Part shown: positions 1-7,260 of the stretch, one piece after another | How positions within the stretch are numbered: position 1 is the stretch's first letter | How the letters are laid out: every line of letters starts with the position of its first letter | IMG/VR virus record: IMGVR_UViG_3300031623_000010 | Span: 1 to 44,995 of that record | Length of the DNA: 44,995 nt | Origin: a virus | Reading direction: 5' to 3' (one strand) | The notes under the pieces: model-generated | Database searches by the model: none | Seen by the model: only the letters and a program-made list of their open reading frames with translations | What the model was told of the DNA's origin: nothing | Translations under genes and position numbers: made by a program

Positions 1-138
1 ATGCTGGGGGGGAGGGGTGTCAGGTCTCCCTTGGGGTCCCGCGCGTTATCCTCGCCGTTCCGGCAAAATGGGTCGTTTTGGTCCGAAATCCCTTACTGGG
101 CGGACGTTTTGGGGGTTTTTGGGGCGTGTTTGGGGCTA
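1..138. repeat. Left copy of terminal direct repeat
   Basis: Bases 1-126 are identical to 44858-44983. The match continues to base 138 (44995) with two mismatches, at 127 (T versus G) and 137 (T versus G). This is either the overlap left when a circular or permuted genome was linearised during assembly, or a genuine terminal redundancy. The two mismatches close to the contig end suggest lower-quality end sequence or population variation. The true unit length would be about 44,857 bp. Confidence 0.9.
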
Positions 139-193
139 GTTTGGACACACAAGAGTGTTAAGTTTGTGTTAATACTGCCGTTTTGGCCGGATT

Positions 194-221
194 TTTACCC
201 TACTTCCGGTGATAGTATAGT
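194..221 (+). promoter_or_regulatory. Possible promoter for the rightward late genes
   Basis: A TTTACC hexamer at 194-199 and a TATAGT hexamer at 216-221 are separated by 16 bases, resembling a weak sigma-70 promoter upstream of the first plus-strand gene. The surrounding stretch (140-225) is much more AT-rich than the rest of the window. The phage carries its own sigma-like proteins, so late promoters may not match the host consensus. This is a weak call based on spacing and position only. Confidence 0.3.
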
Positions 222-262
222 AGAGGGACAAATAATCGGCCCGGTGCGCCGTGTGTCCCTCT
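222..262 (+). other. 5'-leader hairpin
   Basis: The 9-base arm AGAGGGACA (222-230) pairs perfectly with TGTCCCTCT (254-262), enclosing a GC-rich loop. It lies just after the putative TATAGT box and upstream of the first gene, where it could stabilise the late mRNA 5' end or act as an operator. Apart from this, the 264-373 stretch shows no recognisable feature. Confidence 0.45.
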
Positions 263-373
263 GAGGCGGAACCCCCATCGCCAATGTGAGGCGAACTTGG
301 CACGCGGATAAAGTCAACTGCTGGGGTGGGGCAGGAGCGGTGCGCTGGAGCGCGCAGAGAAGAGAGGCATACT

Positions 374-694
374 TTGGCATTGACATTGACCGAGATCAAA
401 TCGGGAGTCCAGGGCGACCTGGCCTACTGGATTGGCTCGGCCCTATGGGATACGGCGTACGCCGTCGGGGGCGAGTCGTTTACTGCAGCGAACGCGGGAC
501 TGAGCGAGATTTACTACCTCACCCTCGTGAACGACACGGTCACTTCGACCACGGGCCTGTCCCCAATCTGGGATAAGTCAGCGAGCAAGATCATTTTGAT
601 TGAGTCAGGTGGCGCATCGGGGCATTTCCCCGAAGTGGACACGGATAATATCAGCAACCTGATTACATACATCAAAGCAGAAGGTAGGCGGTAA
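374..694 (+). CDS. Small decoration/structural protein, copy 1 (106 aa)
   Basis: The probable start is TTG at 374, preceded by AGAGAGG. From it the protein begins (M)ALTLTEIKSG, which lines up with MALTWTKTVS of the following gene, so the two are diverged tandem paralogues. Both are just over 100 aa, with an early YW(I/L)G motif, a central GE(S/A)FT segment, and WDKSA followed by a glycine-rich stretch. Small beta-rich proteins of this kind near the start of phage late regions are usually virion surface or decoration proteins. No catalytic motif is visible. Its place at the head of the late operon suggests high expression. The function is inferred only, and the unusual start rests on the ribosome binding site and the paralogue. 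Confidence 0.7.
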   Translation: MALTLTEIKSGVQGDLAYWIGSALWDTAYAVGGESFTAANAGLSEIYYLTLVNDTVTSTTGLSPIWDKSASKIILIESGGASGHFPEVDTDNISNLITYIKAEGRR

Positions 695-697
695 CAC

Positions 698-1036
698 ATG
701 GCATTGACTTGGACTAAGACAGTAAGTGCACGCTTCGACGGGTTCAGTGCGGTGGGCTATTGGCTCGGCGTGGTTGAGTTCGACAACTCGTACCCTACGG
801 CTGGTGAGGCGTTCACGGAGGCGGACCTCGGCTTCTCGACGCTCTACCATCTCAGCCTCACGGTTGATCAGGGCGATTCGGCGACCGAGTTCTGGGGCGT
901 CGCATGGGACAAATCGGCGAAGAAGCTGCAGGCGTATGGCGGTTCTGGTGGGACTACTTCGGCCCTCGACGAGGTTGCGAGTACCGATGACCTCTCGACA
1001 TTCTCCGTTGATGTCTTCGCAATAGGCCTCAACTAG
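698..1036 (+). CDS. Small decoration/structural protein, copy 2 (112 aa)
   Basis: The ATG lies four bases after the preceding stop, with GGCGGTAAC upstream. The protein keeps the pattern of its neighbour: YWLGVVEFDNSYPTAGEAFT in the first half, WDKSAKKLQ in the middle and a glycine/threonine-rich turn (GGSGGTTS). It is predicted to be all-beta, with no signal peptide or membrane segment. The tandem arrangement with 374-694 indicates a gene duplication, and the copies could build mixed surface lattices or have diverged in binding. Structural annotation is inferred from position in the late operon and from the fold-like sequence, not from a recognised family name. Confidence 0.75.
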   Translation: MALTWTKTVSARFDGFSAVGYWLGVVEFDNSYPTAGEAFTEADLGFSTLYHLSLTVDQGDSATEFWGVAWDKSAKKLQAYGGSGGTTSALDEVASTDDLSTFSVDVFAIGLN

Positions 1037-1047
1037 AAGGGACGTCC

Positions 1048-1443
1048 ATGGGCAACCTAATTGGCGATCAAATTGCGCGACAGATCAGCGTCGTCGTCAA
1101 CCAGGCGGGCACCGCAGATCTCATCGCGAACACGGACTCCAACCTCCGCATCCGAGTCATCGGGTATTACATCACTGCTGACGCGGCGGAGACGATCACA
1201 TTCAAAAGTGGTACCGGTGGTACGGCCATCACAGGCGTGTTCGACATCGGTGCCCAAGGTGGCGTGGAGCATATCGAAGGCATGGCCCCTCCGGGTGGCT
1301 GGCTCTTTGAGTGTGCTGCGGGCGTGGATCTAGAGGTCACGCAGGGTGGTTCAGTCAACATCGACGGCTGGTTGCTCTACGAACTCAATCCGACGCACGG
1401 CGACAACACTGAGGGAGCGGGCTTCGGTCCCACCTCCTCATAG
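1048..1443 (+). CDS. Putative virion surface protein (131 aa)
   Basis: The start ATG is preceded by AGAAGGGACGTCC. The sequence is rich in beta-prone stretches (IRVIGYYITADAAETITF) and glycine turns (SGTGGTAITG), followed by a hydrophobic GGWLFECAAG segment and a polar Gly/Ser tail. Many phages encode similar 110-140 aa proteins near TerL that act as head decoration or fibre-associated proteins. It shares no obvious motif with the two preceding paralogues but lies in the same operon, 11 bases downstream. No enzyme motif is seen. The product assignment is tentative. Confidence 0.7.
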   Translation: MGNLIGDQIARQISVVVNQAGTADLIANTDSNLRIRVIGYYITADAAETITFKSGTGGTAITGVFDIGAQGGVEHIEGMAPPGGWLFECAAGVDLEVTQGGSVNIDGWLLYELNPTHGDNTEGAGFGPTSS

Positions 1444-1456
1444 CTATTGCGGGCGT

Positions 1457-1499
1457 GGGGGTGGAGCAGGGGCGCTTTACGTCTCTCAGCTCCGCCCCC
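1457..1499 (+). terminator. Intergenic hairpin, possible attenuator
   Basis: GGGGGTGGAGC (1457-1467) pairs with GCTCCGCCCCC (1489-1499) with one G-U pair and a 21-base loop. It directly follows the 1048-1443 gene and precedes the ribosome binding site of the next. No U tract follows, so it may be a weak terminator or a 3'-end stabiliser that sets higher expression of the upstream surface proteins. Confidence 0.45.
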
Positions 1500-1520
1500 G
1501 ACCCCAATCGAAAGGATACG

Positions 1521-1724
1521 GTGAGTAATCTTCTGCGTTTCAAGGGGGGACGGTACGGATTGGCCGTGCCTGACCGGAGTCTCACCCCGAGTATGGGGAT
1601 CACTACGATCTCGGGACCGGATGACCCGGTAGAGTTTTTGACGCTCGAGACCGGGGAAACGAAGACTGTCAGCTATAGTGCCGCGACGAAGCTGATCGAC
1701 CAGGGCGTCGGAATGCTAAAATGA
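1521..1724 (+). CDS. Hypothetical protein (67 aa)
   Basis: The chosen start is GTG 1521, placed correctly after AAAGGATACG. An upstream ATG at 1455 would run through the intergenic hairpin and is less likely. The product is a small mixed-charge protein (FKGGRYGLAVPD, then PVEFLTLETGETKTV) with no recognised motif, possibly a small fibre- or head-associated protein because of its place in the late operon. Its stop overlaps the ATG of the next tiny gene (ATGA), which indicates translational coupling. Confidence 0.6.
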   Translation: MSNLLRFKGGRYGLAVPDRSLTPSMGITTISGPDDPVEFLTLETGETKTVSYSAATKLIDQGVGMLK

Positions 1725-1804
1725 TCCATTGCCCCTGCGGAAAGCACTACCCAGTGTACTGGTTGAAGTGTCCGGCGTGTAATCGACCCAAGGAGAAAGT
1801 ATGA
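1721..1804 (+). CDS. 27-aa zinc-ribbon microprotein
   Basis: A 27-codon ORF overlaps the preceding stop (ATGA at 1721-1724) and the following start (ATGA at 1801-1804), so it is coupled at both ends. It begins MIHCPCGKHY and contains CPCG, then ten residues later CPAC, giving four cysteines in a CxC...CxxC arrangement with nearby histidines. Such spacing suits a single zinc site. Annotation software would normally skip a gene this short. The double ATGA overlap and cysteine pattern support it being real. Its role is unknown. Confidence 0.6.
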   Translation: MIHCPCGKHYPVYWLKCPACNRPKEKV

Positions 1805-1998
1805 GCCTTAAGCTACAAGTTTCGTTGATTCGGGCGGCGCGTAGTTTTGCTGCTACCCTGATCACGCTCGGCGTTGGCACACTCGCGTCATCTGAGTTTC
1901 GCGAGGCGATCAGTCAGGAGCCGTGGTCGGGCGTAATAGTTGGACTCATCCCGGCAGCACTGCTTGGTCTCGATAAGGCCCGGCGCTGGGTGACGTAA
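1801..1998 (+). CDS. Small membrane protein, holin-like (65 aa)
   Basis: The start ATG is preceded by AAGGAGAAAGT, whose SD sequence lies inside the 27-aa gene. Two hydrophobic stretches are visible, around residues 15-30 (FAATLITLGVGTLASS) and 43-57 (WSGVIVGLIPAALLGL), with a basic C-terminus (DKARRWVT). Two short transmembrane helices and a charged tail are typical of small holins or phage membrane proteins. It lies far from the endolysin, however, just before TerL, so it could instead be a host-membrane protein of unknown role. The holin assignment is inference only. Confidence 0.55.
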   Translation: MSLKLQVSLIRAARSFAATLITLGVGTLASSEFREAISQEPWSGVIVGLIPAALLGLDKARRWVT

Positions 1999-2046
1999 CC
2001 CGGGGGGACGAATCACCTGTAACCAACTAATTGAGGGGGGAACGCT

Positions 2047-3540
2047 GTGAGGGCCAAGCGCACTTCGGGGTATCCCCTGGACAAGAAGCAGTACGCCAGT
2101 TTCGTCAGTACGGGAGCGGCGAAGTTCCATTGGATGCGCGAGAAGGGCTACACGCCTCACGCGTGGCAGGCCTTGTTTCACGCGATGTCTCGGGACGACA
2201 AGACGCAGCGATCGCGTCACCTTGTCGCGGGACGCCGGGGAGGAAAGACCCTCTCGGCGGCCTGGGAGGTTCTCTATTATTGTGTGAACCCTTCCGCGTG
2301 GTGGGCGGATGCGCGCGGCATGAGCAGCACGGATCCTCTCTGGGTCTGGTGCATTACGAAGACTTTCAGGGCCGGGCGACCGGCCCTACTCACGTTCCTG
2401 TCCGCCGTTAAGCAGGCGGGGCTCACCAAGGGCGTGGACTATACGTACAATAAGACTGAGCGAATCATCGAATTCTCTAACGGCACGGTGATGGAGTTCC
2501 GCAGCGCTGAGAACCCGGATGACTTGAGAGGCCCAGGCCTCCACATTCTGTGGTTCGACGAGGCGGCGTTCCTACCGAGTGAGGACGCGTTTCTCACGGT
2601 TTACCCGGCCTTGGCGGATACGAAGGGGTCGCTCATTACGACCACTACTCCCAACTCCAAGAATTGGTACCACGAGAAATGGTGGGCCGATGGCTTGGAC
2701 GATCCCGACACGGGGTCGGTGGAGTACTGGTCGCTAGACAACCCTCACTTCTCTGCGGAGGAGTGGAAGCGCTACGAGAAGTGGTATCATCCGCTATACT
2801 TCGAGCAGGAGTTCAAGGCATCGTTTGACGCGATGGTTGGGCTGGACCTGCACGGTGAGTGGTTGCAGTACCACACGCTCGATGAGATGGAAGCCGATAA
2901 ACTCTGGCACCCGCTCACTCGGCGCTATAAGGGGATGTCCACCTACCTCGGCATTGACCCGGCGATCAGTACGACGGAAGCTGCCGACCACTTTGCAATG
3001 TCCCTCATCGGCGTGGCCGATACGGGACGCGTGTACCTGCTGGAGACGATAAAGACGAAGATAGATTTCGCTGATCAACTCCAGCTCATCCATCAGTGGC
3101 ACATGAAGTTCGCGCCTACGCTTATCGGCATCGAGTCGAACGCGTTCCAGGCCGTTCTGTCCCAGCAGGCTCAGCGCCTGGCGGGGATGCCTCCGATCGT
3201 TCCGATCCTCAACGCGGGGAAGAAGAATGACCGGATCATGCAGATGTCGCCACTGTTCAAGATCGGAAAGGCGACACTGCTCGAGAGTCATCGCGACTTT
3301 CAGCACGAGTGGATCAACTTCGAGTATGCTAATCGGCATAACGAAGACGACCTGTTGGACGCGACGGAGATTGCGCTGCAGACTGCTGGATCGCTTCACG
3401 CGGTCGGCGACCGTTCATGGAACAGCCCCATCCTGACTCCTTCGGAGGAGGATTGGGGCAAGATCGGTACGCCGGAGCACGAGGAGCTGTTCAGCCAGAC
3501 GGCAGCGGCGGTTGACGAAGAGTTCGGAGACGACTGGTAG
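2047..3540 (+). CDS. terL: Terminase large subunit (497 aa)
   Basis: This is the DNA-packaging motor ATPase and headful/cos nuclease. The N-terminal ATPase shows a Walker A-like GRRGGKT (about 62-68), a Walker B ILWFDEAAF with DE at 171-172, and a coupling motif TTTTPNS near 200. The C-terminal RNase H-like nuclease has GIDPA near residue 303, IGIESN about 60 residues later, and a final acidic cluster DDLLDATE near 435. The start is GTG, preceded by GAGGGGGGAAC. Length fits the family. Unusually, no small terminase gene lies just upstream. The best TerS candidate lies after the portal (6749-7258). The gene is followed by a strong SD driving an 8-codon leader ORF. Confidence 0.95.
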   Translation: MRAKRTSGYPLDKKQYASFVSTGAAKFHWMREKGYTPHAWQALFHAMSRDDKTQRSRHLVAGRRGGKTLSAAWEVLYYCVNPSAWWADARGMSSTDPLWVWCITKTFRAGRPALLTFLSAVKQAGLTKGVDYTYNKTERIIEFSNGTVMEFRSAENPDDLRGPGLHILWFDEAAFLPSEDAFLTVYPALADTKGSLITTTTPNSKNWYHEKWWADGLDDPDTGSVEYWSLDNPHFSAEEWKRYEKWYHPLYFEQEFKASFDAMVGLDLHGEWLQYHTLDEMEADKLWHPLTRRYKGMSTYLGIDPAISTTEAADHFAMSLIGVADTGRVYLLETIKTKIDFADQLQLIHQWHMKFAPTLIGIESNAFQAVLSQQAQRLAGMPPIVPILNAGKKNDRIMQMSPLFKIGKATLLESHRDFQHEWINFEYANRHNEDDLLDATEIALQTAGSLHAVGDRSWNSPILTPSEEDWGKIGTPEHEELFSQTAAAVDEEFGDDW

Positions 3541-3550
3541 GAGGCACTGA

Positions 3551-3577
3551 ATGGCTAACGAGGCGGTAGTTACATGA
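3551..3577 (+). CDS. 8-codon leader ORF (MANEAVVT)
   Basis: A strong SD (TAGGAGG, 3538-3544) ending in the terminase stop sits at good distance from ATG 3551. The ORF encodes MANEAVVT and its stop overlaps the ATG of the next gene (ATGA at 3574-3577). The following gene has no good SD of its own, so ribosomes probably load here and reinitiate. It is most likely a coupling leader rather than a functional peptide. Confidence 0.5.
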   Translation: MANEAVVT

Positions 3578-4080
3578 TTGTCCTTGATCCGCGCGAGATG
3601 ATTCGACCTAACTTGTGTCTGGTGTGCGAGATGACGCCCGACCCGGGTTCCTTCGTTGTGGACACGCTCCGCGACCTGAGTATTGGAGGCGTACCATCGA
3701 ACGACGGGAACGAAGCAATGGATTTGGTAACCCATTTGAGCGGACGAAAGTACGTGTGCAGCGGGTGCATCCACGATCTAGCGAAGGTGCTTGGATGGAC
3801 GACCCCGGAGGACGTGAATACTTTAGTTTTGACGCTCGGCGCGGTCGAAGAGGAATTAGCCACGACGAAGCGACATACCGAGCCGGCCGTCTTGCTCGCT
3901 CAGTCTCTCCTGCGAGCATCGGCCGCGTATCCAGGGTACTCAGAGGATGCTACGCTAGATTCGTCGGGTTCTACACCAGAGCTTATTGGGGCGCTGGCCG
4001 GTGAGACCAAGGGAAAATCTGGCGGAGCTGCAACGAGTAGCAAGCGAAAAAAATCTAGCGGAGACAAGGGAGCTGACTGA
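3574..4080 (+). CDS. Zinc-finger-like hypothetical protein (168 aa)
   Basis: The first part holds two cysteine pairs, CLVC near residues 15-18 and CSGC near 62-65, consistent with one zinc site. A helical middle follows, and the tail is low-complexity and lysine/serine rich (SSKRKKSSGDKG). Translation probably depends on the 8-codon leader, since the ATG overlaps its stop. The last 32 codons overlap the next ORF in another frame and contain an A7 run (4047-4053), so part of the product may continue in the +1 frame. It lies between TerL and portal, where phages often carry small head-assembly or packaging accessory proteins. Function not recognised. Confidence 0.7.
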   Translation: MIVLDPREMIRPNLCLVCEMTPDPGSFVVDTLRDLSIGGVPSNDGNEAMDLVTHLSGRKYVCSGCIHDLAKVLGWTTPEDVNTLVLTLGAVEEELATTKRHTEPAVLLAQSLLRASAAYPGYSEDATLDSSGSTPELIGALAGETKGKSGGAATSSKRKKSSGDKGAD

Positions 4081-4369
4081 CCGCTTTGAGCGGGAGTTAG
4101 AGCGCCAGGCCGGGCAGTTCACGGCAGAGATTGAGCGGCTCGTGGAGTCGTACGAGCGATCGAGCGCCACGCAGCAGGCGATGATTGATACGCTGCATAA
4201 GATCCTGAACCCCACAGTGACATCCGATCCCCCCGAGATGGCTCTCGGCGAGGAGGCGGAGCACTTGGCATTCGCGATCGACTCGAAGACGGCTGACCCT
4301 GGTTTGGCATCCGCCATGCAGGATCTTGGTCTTTTTCCTGATATGACCATCGAACCAGCAACAGACTAG
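3986..4369 (+). CDS. Coiled-coil protein overlapping the previous gene; start uncertain
   Basis: From about 4046 the frame encodes a convincing amphipathic coiled coil (NLAETRELTDRFERELER, then QFTAEIERLVESYERS), followed by an acidic C-terminus. The only start candidates upstream are TTG 3986 and GTG 4001, both inside the previous gene and without a good SD. The frame is +1 relative to that gene, and an A7 run (4047-4053) sits in the overlap. The product may therefore be made as a frameshift extension of the 168-aa zinc protein, or from a weak internal start. It ends ten bases before the portal start. The coiled coil suggests an oligomeric head-assembly helper, but this is inference. Confidence 0.6.
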   Translation: MGRWPVRPRENLAELQRVASEKNLAETRELTDRFERELERQAGQFTAEIERLVESYERSSATQQAMIDTLHKILNPTVTSDPPEMALGEEAEHLAFAIDSKTADPGLASAMQDLGLFPDMTIEPATD

Positions 4370-4379
4370 GAGGATGCCC

Positions 4380-6749
4380 ATGGCTACAGACCCCGGAAGC
4401 GCGGGGCCTGCCGCAGGCCGTGGACCAGCAGCGAATCTGAAGTCCGGCACTCAGTTGACAGCGCACTTTGAGGCACTTATTCGCGATCGCTCGCAGCTTG
4501 AGCAATCGTGGCGACTCAATCAGGCGTTCTTCGGCGGTGACCAGTACAGTTATTACAGTAAGGTCACCGGTAGCTTGGATAAGCTTCCGACCGAAGATCA
4601 TGAGAAACCGAACTACAGGGTACGTGTGACGTCGAATCAGATGGCACCGTTGGCCCATAACCTCCTTGCAAAGTTACAGAAATCTAAGCCGCAGTTCGGT
4701 GCCACGCCCGGGTCCGCCCAGGAGCGGGACGTGCGTGCCGCCGAGCTTGCGGAGAAGTTGTCGCGGTATTGGTATCAGTCTCTCGGACTGACGGTCAAGA
4801 CCCAGGAGGCGCAGCTTAACGCGATCAACACTGGACAGGGGTACTTGCACATCCAGTGGGACCCATTCGCGGGCAAGGTGTTCACCTTTACTCTCGACCC
4901 GGACGGGCAACCGATCCTGGATGATGAGTTGGTGGACGTGTACCGCGCGCAGATTGAGCAGGACCCGGACGCGCAGGCGCAAGGGATAACTGGTCCGGAG
5001 ACGAAGGACATTCCCCTCGGGGAGTTGCTCGTCGATAGCGTTAGTCCGTTCGATGTCATCCCTGACCCGAACTGTAAGAACGAAGATTTTTCTGACGCGG
5101 AGTACTGCTTTGTTGTCAGCCGGCTGTCGCCGGAGAACATCCAGGCGAAGTTCCAACTGCCTACGCCGCCCACGCCCGATAGCACGATGGGCGGGGAGAG
5201 CGCGAGCATCCCTTTCATGATGCGGACCGAGGGCGCGGGCAAGACGAGTAAGCGAATCGTTACGGGCTACTTTCCGCCGACCGCGCAGAACCCCGATGGC
5301 CGCTACGTCATCTTCATGCCGGGCCATGACGCCCCGCTGTTCGATGCCCCCTGGCCGTTCACAAAGACTCGAGAGATCCCGGTAGTCAAGTTTCCCGGGA
5401 TGCTCCACCCTGGTTCCTTCTATGATGACTGTCACGCGACGATCGCGAGGCCGATCCAGAAGGAGCTGAACAAGACGCTGAGCCAGATTGTGGCCTCGCG
5501 CAACCTGACGCTCAACCCGATGCTTCTCTCCCCTGCTGGTGCTCTCACGCGCCGCCGGGTGCAGATGTCCCCGGGAGGGGTGCTCACGTACAATACCATC
5601 GCGGGCAATAAGCCCGAATGGATGCAGCCCCCGCAGCTCCCGAACTACGTGTTCGAGCTGTTGCGCGAGATCCAGTCACGGCTGGAGGACGCGTACTCCC
5701 TCAAGGAGGTGGACATGGGCACGGTGCCACCGAACGTGGAGGCCGCCGTCGCCATAGACCTCCTGCAGGAGCAGGCATCCGATCGTATTGCCCCGACGCA
5801 GGAGCGGTACGAGCTGGCGCTGGGCCGGATGGGACGCATCATGTTCGCGTTCGCGCAGCAGTTCTACGAGGAGCCTCGGCTCATCAAGATCGCTGGAACG
5901 AACGGCTCGCAGATCGAGCGCTTCGGACAGGCTGATCTGCAGGGTCAGGTCGACATCTATGTCGAGGCCGGTTCCAGTCTCCCGCGCACGCGCGCGGGTC
6001 GCATGGCGCGGCTACAGTCCCTAGCTCAGTTGGGCCTCATGGGGCCGCAGGACATGTGGAAGCATGCGGATATTGCGGACATGAGTACGCTGAGCAAGCG
6101 CTTCCGGGCGGATGAGGACAAGGCCCACCGGGAGATAGATAAGCTTAACCGCGGGGAGATTCTGAACCCCGAGGCGTTGCAGCAGGCTATTGCCGCCATC
6201 GAGGCGGGGCAGAACCCGGAGACGGGCGATCTGATTACTAGTGACGCGGAGGTTCAGTTCCTGGTTGAGCGCGCAATGCTTGCGCCCGGCCCGGCGGACA
6301 ATCATCAACTAGAGATGGAGATCCATCGACAGTTCATTATCAACCCATCGTTCGACAATAAGCCGCCGGATGTGCGGCAACGACACCTCGTTCACTTCAT
6401 GTTGACTCAAGAGGCCGCAGCAATGCCGCCGAGCCCAGAGCCGCAGTCACCGCGCGTCACGTACCAGATCAAGGGTACGGCGGGTGCGACTGCGAGTGCG
6501 AAGCTGCTCGAGTCCGCTGGTGTGACTGTCTCCCCCGAGGAGATGTCGGAGGAGCCACTAGGCACCTGGGTCACTGATTCAGTCGATAAGCCGGACGCGG
6601 AGACGACCGGCAATTCGACGGAGCTGGATCCTAACGAGGAGCGTATTGCACAGGCTAAGGCGGAGGAGGCCGAGGTAAAGGTGAAGCTTGCGAAGAAGAA
6701 GCTGAGTGAGCCCGCTAAGACATCCGTCAGCAACAGTACTGACAAGTAA
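4380..6749 (+). CDS. Portal protein (789 aa)
   Basis: This is the dodecameric head-tail connector through which DNA is packaged and ejected. The long protein starts with a Gly/Ala/Pro-rich segment followed by an amphipathic region. It has YDDCHATIARPIQKELNKTL near residues 350-368, matching the stem/wing part of podovirus-type portals, then a large helical crown region. The C-terminal tail is charged (QAKAEEAEVKVKLAKKK). I chose ATG 4380 because TAGGAGG lies six bases upstream; ATG 4374 would abut the SD. The size and location after TerL and before scaffold and capsid fit the family. The stop overlaps the next start (TAATGG). Confidence 0.9.
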   Translation: MATDPGSAGPAAGRGPAANLKSGTQLTAHFEALIRDRSQLEQSWRLNQAFFGGDQYSYYSKVTGSLDKLPTEDHEKPNYRVRVTSNQMAPLAHNLLAKLQKSKPQFGATPGSAQERDVRAAELAEKLSRYWYQSLGLTVKTQEAQLNAINTGQGYLHIQWDPFAGKVFTFTLDPDGQPILDDELVDVYRAQIEQDPDAQAQGITGPETKDIPLGELLVDSVSPFDVIPDPNCKNEDFSDAEYCFVVSRLSPENIQAKFQLPTPPTPDSTMGGESASIPFMMRTEGAGKTSKRIVTGYFPPTAQNPDGRYVIFMPGHDAPLFDAPWPFTKTREIPVVKFPGMLHPGSFYDDCHATIARPIQKELNKTLSQIVASRNLTLNPMLLSPAGALTRRRVQMSPGGVLTYNTIAGNKPEWMQPPQLPNYVFELLREIQSRLEDAYSLKEVDMGTVPPNVEAAVAIDLLQEQASDRIAPTQERYELALGRMGRIMFAFAQQFYEEPRLIKIAGTNGSQIERFGQADLQGQVDIYVEAGSSLPRTRAGRMARLQSLAQLGLMGPQDMWKHADIADMSTLSKRFRADEDKAHREIDKLNRGEILNPEALQQAIAAIEAGQNPETGDLITSDAEVQFLVERAMLAPGPADNHQLEMEIHRQFIINPSFDNKPPDVRQRHLVHFMLTQEAAAMPPSPEPQSPRVTYQIKGTAGATASAKLLESAGVTVSPEEMSEEPLGTWVTDSVDKPDAETTGNSTELDPNEERIAQAKAEEAEVKVKLAKKKLSEPAKTSVSNSTDK

Positions 6750-7258
6750 TGGCCGAACCACGTAAGTCAAGGTTCAGTGAGGCTCAACAGGCGGATGTGA
6801 TGTTGAGCCTTCAGGTCAGTCAAGGTAACGTTAAGAGAACGGCCCGTGAGACGGCGATACCTGAGAGCACGGTTCGACGCTGGAAGAAGAAGTGGGATGC
6901 CGAGGGCATCCCGCCCGCCCTTCTCGAGGTGTCTAAGACTGTGGTCGGGGACTTCACCGTACGAGCTAAGCAGCTCCGCCAGTCGGCAGTTGATCGACTG
7001 GCGGGGGCGTTGGATGCGGGCGAGGTGAAGCCCGCCCAGCTCATCACGGTGATCGGGGTCTTGACGGACAAGATTAACCTGGCCGAGGGTTTCGCTACCT
7101 CGCGCCAGGAGCATGTGCAACAGGTCGCCCTTCCCTCTCCTGAGGAGACAGCAAAGTTCGTGGAGGACACGTATACGGCGCTGGAGGAGCGACAGGCTAC
7201 GATTGATGGTACCGCACGCGAACCAGCCGTACCGGCCCTCGCGAAACTGAAGGAGTAG
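6749..7258 (+). CDS. HTH protein, candidate small terminase subunit (169 aa)
   Basis: The N-terminus holds a helix-turn-helix of the transposase/TerS type (VKRTARETAIPESTVRRWKK, about 28-47), followed by a helical middle (QLRQSAVDRLAGALDAGE) and a flexible Pro/Ala tail. TerS proteins recognise the packaging site with an N-terminal HTH and oligomerise through the central helices, and this protein has that plan. No other TerS is seen near TerL. Its position between portal and scaffold is unusual. It could instead be a DNA-binding regulator of late genes. The start overlaps the portal stop. The assignment rests on architecture and on the absence of another candidate. Confidence 0.6.
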   Translation: MAEPRKSRFSEAQQADVMLSLQVSQGNVKRTARETAIPESTVRRWKKKWDAEGIPPALLEVSKTVVGDFTVRAKQLRQSAVDRLAGALDAGEVKPAQLITVIGVLTDKINLAEGFATSRQEHVQQVALPSPEETAKFVEDTYTALEERQATIDGTAREPAVPALAKLKE

Positions 7259-7260
7259 TT

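Noticed and set aside
1-264. 87-codon open frame from the first base on the plus strand
   Set aside because: Phe/Gly/Trp-rich translation of a G-rich non-coding repeat and promoter-like region, no SD, and it is interrupted differently in the right-hand repeat copy.
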